Shown here one piece after another: positions 4,437 to 5,085 of a DNA stretch of 5,085 bases; position 1 is the stretch's first letter, and the number at the start of each line of letters is the position of its first letter. Source of the DNA: Actinomycetota bacterium. Its GTDB lineage: Bacteria > Actinomycetota > Actinomycetes > Actinomycetales > Microbacteriaceae. The stretch lies in NCBI GenBank assembly GCA_016870695.1, contig VGAV01000216.1, forward strand, positions 1 to 5,085. The letters run 5' to 3'. A model generated the notes under the pieces. It searched no databases. It was not told the DNA's origin and worked only from the letters and a program-made list of their open reading frames with translations. The position numbers and the translations under genes were made by a program.

Positions 4437-4814
4437 TCAGGCCTCGTGGCGCCCGGAGGCGCGATCCCACTCCAGGGACCGCCATTGCAGGTAGGTGCAG
4501 AGCGTGGCGGCGAGGGAGACGAACGTCCCCAAGCTGCTCAGCTGCAGCGCCGACATGGGGACCTCGTCCTCCCGCGCGGGCAGCGTGACCTCCCACAGCG
4601 GTTCGTCGAAACCGCGCGGCTGCATGTAGACGGCCATCGCGGAGTTGCTGCGGGGGCGGACGACGACGAGCCCGGTGTCGCGGGTCGCTTCGCCCTCCTG
4701 CTGAGCCACGATGATCTCCGCGTCTCCGACGTCGGTCTGCGTCTGGAAGTCGCCCACCCACTCGATCAGCGTCTCCCGTGTGCGGCGGGGCGGAAAAGCT
4801 GCTTCCTCAGTCAC
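4437..4814 (-). CDS. 125-aa hypothetical protein
   Basis: Family not recognised. After a charged N-terminus, TRETLIEWVGDFQTQT (about 12-27) looks like a helix. Two strand-rich blocks follow, DAEIIVAQQ and GLVVVRPRSNSAMAVYMQ, then PLWEVTLP. A long, fairly hydrophobic helix comes last, ALQLSSLGTFVSLAATLCTYLQW (about 89-111), containing Ser, Thr and Gln, and reads more as a buried or interface helix than a membrane span. There is no signal peptide. Two adjacent GTG codons could start it; the second (4814) is used because AGAGGA (4822-4827) lies 7 nt upstream, against 4 nt for the first (4817). This is the clearest Shine-Dalgarno in the window. It lies 58 nt after the oxidoreductase on the same strand and is probably its operon partner. 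Confidence 0.72.
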   Translation of the reverse strand: MTEEAAFPPRRTRETLIEWVGDFQTQTDVGDAEIIVAQQEGEATRDTGLVVVRPRSNSAMAVYMQPRGFDEPLWEVTLPAREDEVPMSALQLSSLGTFVSLAATLCTYLQWRSLEWDRASGRHEA

Positions 4815-4821
4815 CACGCCA

Positions 4822-4827
4822 TCCTCT
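4822..4827 (-). promoter_or_regulatory. Shine-Dalgarno site of the 125-aa gene
   Basis: AGAGGA on the minus strand, 7 nt before the GTG at 4814. Other genes here show TAnnnT boxes at this distance and no Shine-Dalgarno, so this gene is probably translated from a leadered, polycistronic mRNA. Confidence 0.55.
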
Positions 4828-4872
4828 CATCGCCGACTGGGGCGGTGGAGGGTGGCATCCATCCGTCCCTCG

Positions 4873-5085
4873 TCACGCGCCGCCGAACCTCTCGGTGCGC
4901 ACCCGGTCGGGTGCGTGGCCGGCCGCGAGCAGGAGGTCCGCGGCCGTCTCGACGAACCGGGTGGGACCGCACACGAACACGAGGGGCCGCTCCGCGGCGG
5001 GGATCGTGGATGCCGCCATCGTCGCGGCGTCGATCCGGCCGACGGGCCGAGATGCTCCCGGAGGGGCGGTTCGGGTGTAGACCCA
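4873..5085 (-). CDS. FAD/NAD(P)-binding oxidoreductase, C-terminal fragment
   Basis: Partial gene: the stop codon (4873-4875) is present and the start lies beyond the right edge. Seventy residues are open to the edge. They contain VGRIDAATM (15-23), PLVFVCGPTRFVETAADLLLAAG (34-56), and end RVRTERFGGA. The V-CGPT-FVE core, followed by a helix and a closing RTERFG, is the NAD(P)-binding C-terminus of the ferredoxin-NADP reductase superfamily, in which the Cys-Gly-Pro loop contacts the nicotinamide. The product would pass electrons between NAD(P)H, flavin and a partner protein. The absence of a further 2Fe-2S domain after GGA rules out the class with a C-terminal ferredoxin. In Microbacteriaceae such genes often accompany a molybdopterin sulfite-oxidase-like gene, which would lie to the right; that is inference. 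Confidence 0.85.
   Translation of the reverse strand, partial: WVYTRTAPPGASRPVGRIDAATMAASTIPAAERPLVFVCGPTRFVETAADLLLAAGHAPDRVRTERFGGA

Noticed and set aside
3916..4761. 281-aa minus-strand frame antisense to the cupin gene
   Set aside because: The cupin frame has intact motifs. The antisense frame is low-complexity and overlaps two better genes.

Overview
The window is high-GC (about 70% by eye) actinobacterial chromosome, most likely Microbacteriaceae and close to Microbacterium. Four things point there: a tmRNA with the tag ANAKRTDFALAA, which resembles tags I recall from Micrococcus-type actinobacteria; an IMPase-type HisN; genes preceded at 6-8 nt by TAnnnT boxes instead of Shine-Dalgarno sites; and very frequent GGATGCC/GGCATCC words. 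It reads as ordinary core or near-core chromosome. I see no transposase, integrase, CRISPR array, toxin-antitoxin pair or phage module.

Layout. (1) 1-116, minus: N-terminus of a SIMPL (DUF541) protein cut by the left edge, divergent from (2) ssrA (tmRNA) at 335-704, plus. A long UUCG-capped hairpin (738-777) closes ssrA and also serves (3) the minus-strand YaeQ-family gene (791-1330). (4) Across a divergent intergenic region with a perfect 9-bp inverted repeat, two small plus-strand genes follow: a 64-aa single-span membrane protein (1414-1608) and an 89-aa orphan (1636-1905), then a hairpin terminator. (5) A minus-strand two-gene operon, hisN (2669-3496) then a lipoprotein (2097-2669), is coupled through TGATG. 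(6) tRNA-Lys(CTT) (3600-3672) diverges from hisN and has its own promoter and a strong intrinsic terminator. (7) Two plus-strand genes follow, a 62-aa orphan (3786-3974) and a cupin protein (3994-4377). (8) Convergent to them, a 125-aa orphan (4437-4814) lies downstream of the C-terminus of an FAD/NAD(P)-binding oxidoreductase (ferredoxin-reductase type) that enters from the right edge (4873-5085), both on minus.

The genes do not form one pathway. They are housekeeping units (ribosome rescue, a lysine tRNA, a histidine-biosynthesis phosphatase) interspersed with small lineage-specific proteins. The most noteworthy signals are the recurrent leaderless-promoter geometry, the palindrome over the yaeQ promoter, the over-represented GGATGCC heptamer, and a YaeQ that appears to lack lysines I would expect after its IExG motif. 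No stretch longer than 300 bases lacks a gene.
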